A DNA stretch of 64,000 bases from Chlamydomonas reinhardtii (taxonomy: Eukaryota > Chlorophyta > Chlorophyceae > Chlamydomonadales > Chlamydomonadaceae): positions 1,986,246 through 2,050,245 of the forward strand of contig NC_057006.1 in the NCBI RefSeq assembly GCF_000002595.2. Direction: 5' to 3'. Position numbers and translations under genes: made by a program. Of this stretch, positions 63,243 through 64,000 are shown one piece after another. The stretch's first letter is position 1; every line of letters begins with the position of its first letter. The notes beneath the pieces are model-generated. The model saw nothing but the letters and a program-made list of their open reading frames with translations, did not search any database and was not told the DNA's origin.

Positions 63243-64000
63243 CTATTCCAGCGGCACAGGCCGCAGCGCCAGCAGCAGCACTGCATCCCGCTCCAGCCTC
63301 AGCTGCGGCACTGCCGCCCCCTGCCCCGCCCCCTGCCCCTGCCCCTCCCCGCCGCCAGCCCCTGCGCCTGCTGCGCCTGCCTCGGCCTGCTGCCTCAGCC
63401 CCGCCTCGCACTGCGCCCTGAAGGCCTGCAGCGGGTCGGGCTGGCCCGGGTTGGCCCGCAGGTAGGCGCGGTAGGCGGACCAGGAGCTGATGTAGCCGGC
63501 CTGCGTGCGGGGGGGGGGCAGCAGCAGCGGTGGCGAGAGGGACAACACGATGGGGGGAAAGGGTTGGAGGGGATGGAAGGGTGGGAGGGGGCCGGGAGAA
63601 CGCAAACGCGTGGCGTGAGGTTCGGCGGGAAGGGGAAAGCCCAAACGTGGGGCCCGTGCAAGCACACGGCTGCGATGTGGCATGGAAGGCGCCGCCGATA
63701 CGTACGGGCGGTGGAAGCCGAGATGAAACATGGCACCAGGTGTCCAACAGCACCTCCCTCCAACTCCTCCCACCCACCAGCTCGTCCAGGCTTATGTCGC
63801 TGGGCATGGCCGCACGCAGCCGCACAACCTGGCCGAAATGCTCCGGACCGGGCTCGATGCCTGCAGCCGCACATTGCACATATTCATGGGGCATGGCTGC
63901 CAGGCGAACAGGTGCTCTGTTCCGCACTGAATCTGACCGGCCCACACGGACCGCATGCACCGAGCTGCAGGCCCCACGCACGCCTGCACGCACCCAGGAA
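63243..64000 (-). CDS. SAM-dependent methyltransferase, C-terminal part (runs off window)
   Basis: Exons in view: the last 7 bases of one at 64000-63994, then 63860-63778 and 63500-63243. Joined they read IEPGPEHFGQVVRLRAAMPS, DISLDEL, AGYISSWSAYRAYLRANPGQ, PDPLQAFRAQCEAGL and a closing LERDAVLLLALRPVPLE. The G-Y-I-x-S-W-S-A-Y block followed by PDPL and a final hydrophobic strand is the C-terminal signature of the CRG1/TMT1-like (trans-aconitate type) class I methyltransferases found in several copies in green algae. The SAM-binding N-terminal half lies beyond 64,000. A Gly/Ala/Gln linker interrupts the last domain. Substrate unknown. Confidence 0.65.

Overview
Nuclear DNA of a volvocalean green alga, most likely Chlamydomonas or a close relative. 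The base composition is GC-rich. Genes are split into many short exons with GTGAGT/GTGCGT/GTGGGT donors and GCAG acceptors. There are long Ala/Gly/Ser tracts, microsatellites inside introns, TGTAA-type 3' signals, a cell-wall-style PPSPPPP protein and a ciliary coiled-coil gene. I built the exon models by hand from splice signals, reading frame and conserved residues; every model given as complete sums to a multiple of three.
Layout. 0.9-10.9 kb: a giant minus-strand gene (A, about 2,764 aa) with an N-terminal GAF-like region, long disordered stretches and a multi-pass membrane C-terminus. 11-20.5 kb: a repeat-rich zone with a tandem repeat, two decayed LINE 3' ends in minus orientation, a perfect foldback insertion, a Crinkler/RHS-type P-loop NTPase gene cut short by LINE sequence, and a G-rich minisatellite of about 0.9 kb. 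20.6-26.6 kb: gene B, a shorter paralogue of A. 26.7-28.3 kb: repeat-like sequence. 28.3-30.9 kb: plastid-type ribosome recycling factor (minus). 31.2-37.6 kb: SART1/SNU66 splicing factor (plus). 38.0-45.1 kb: DDX10/DBP4 DEAD-box helicase (plus). 45.9-51.7 kb: a secreted proline-rich protein with two C-type lectin domains (minus), whose fourth intron holds a 2.5-kb composite element made of two identical 829-bp modules. 52.7-54.3 kb: SYLF/Ysc84-domain protein (minus). 55.5-56.3 kb: DRC12/CCDC153-like ciliary coiled coil (minus). 56.7-62.6 kb: organelle-targeted helical-repeat (OPR/FASTK-like) protein (plus). 63.2-64.0 kb: 3' end of a SAM-dependent methyltransferase (minus, runs off the window).
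How they fit together. The right half is ordinary housekeeping and ciliary gene space with two divergent promoter regions (RRF/SART1 and DRC12/OPR-like). SART1 and DBP4 are head-to-tail nuclear RNA-processing genes, and their introns share several families of 25-40 bp micro-repeats that I did not notice in the other genes here. The left half is accessory: paralogous giant membrane proteins, an NTPase of an expanding family, and mobile-element debris. The strongest candidates for something undescribed are the composite element in the lectin intron, the intronic micro-repeats, the foldback insertion, and the A/B gene pair.
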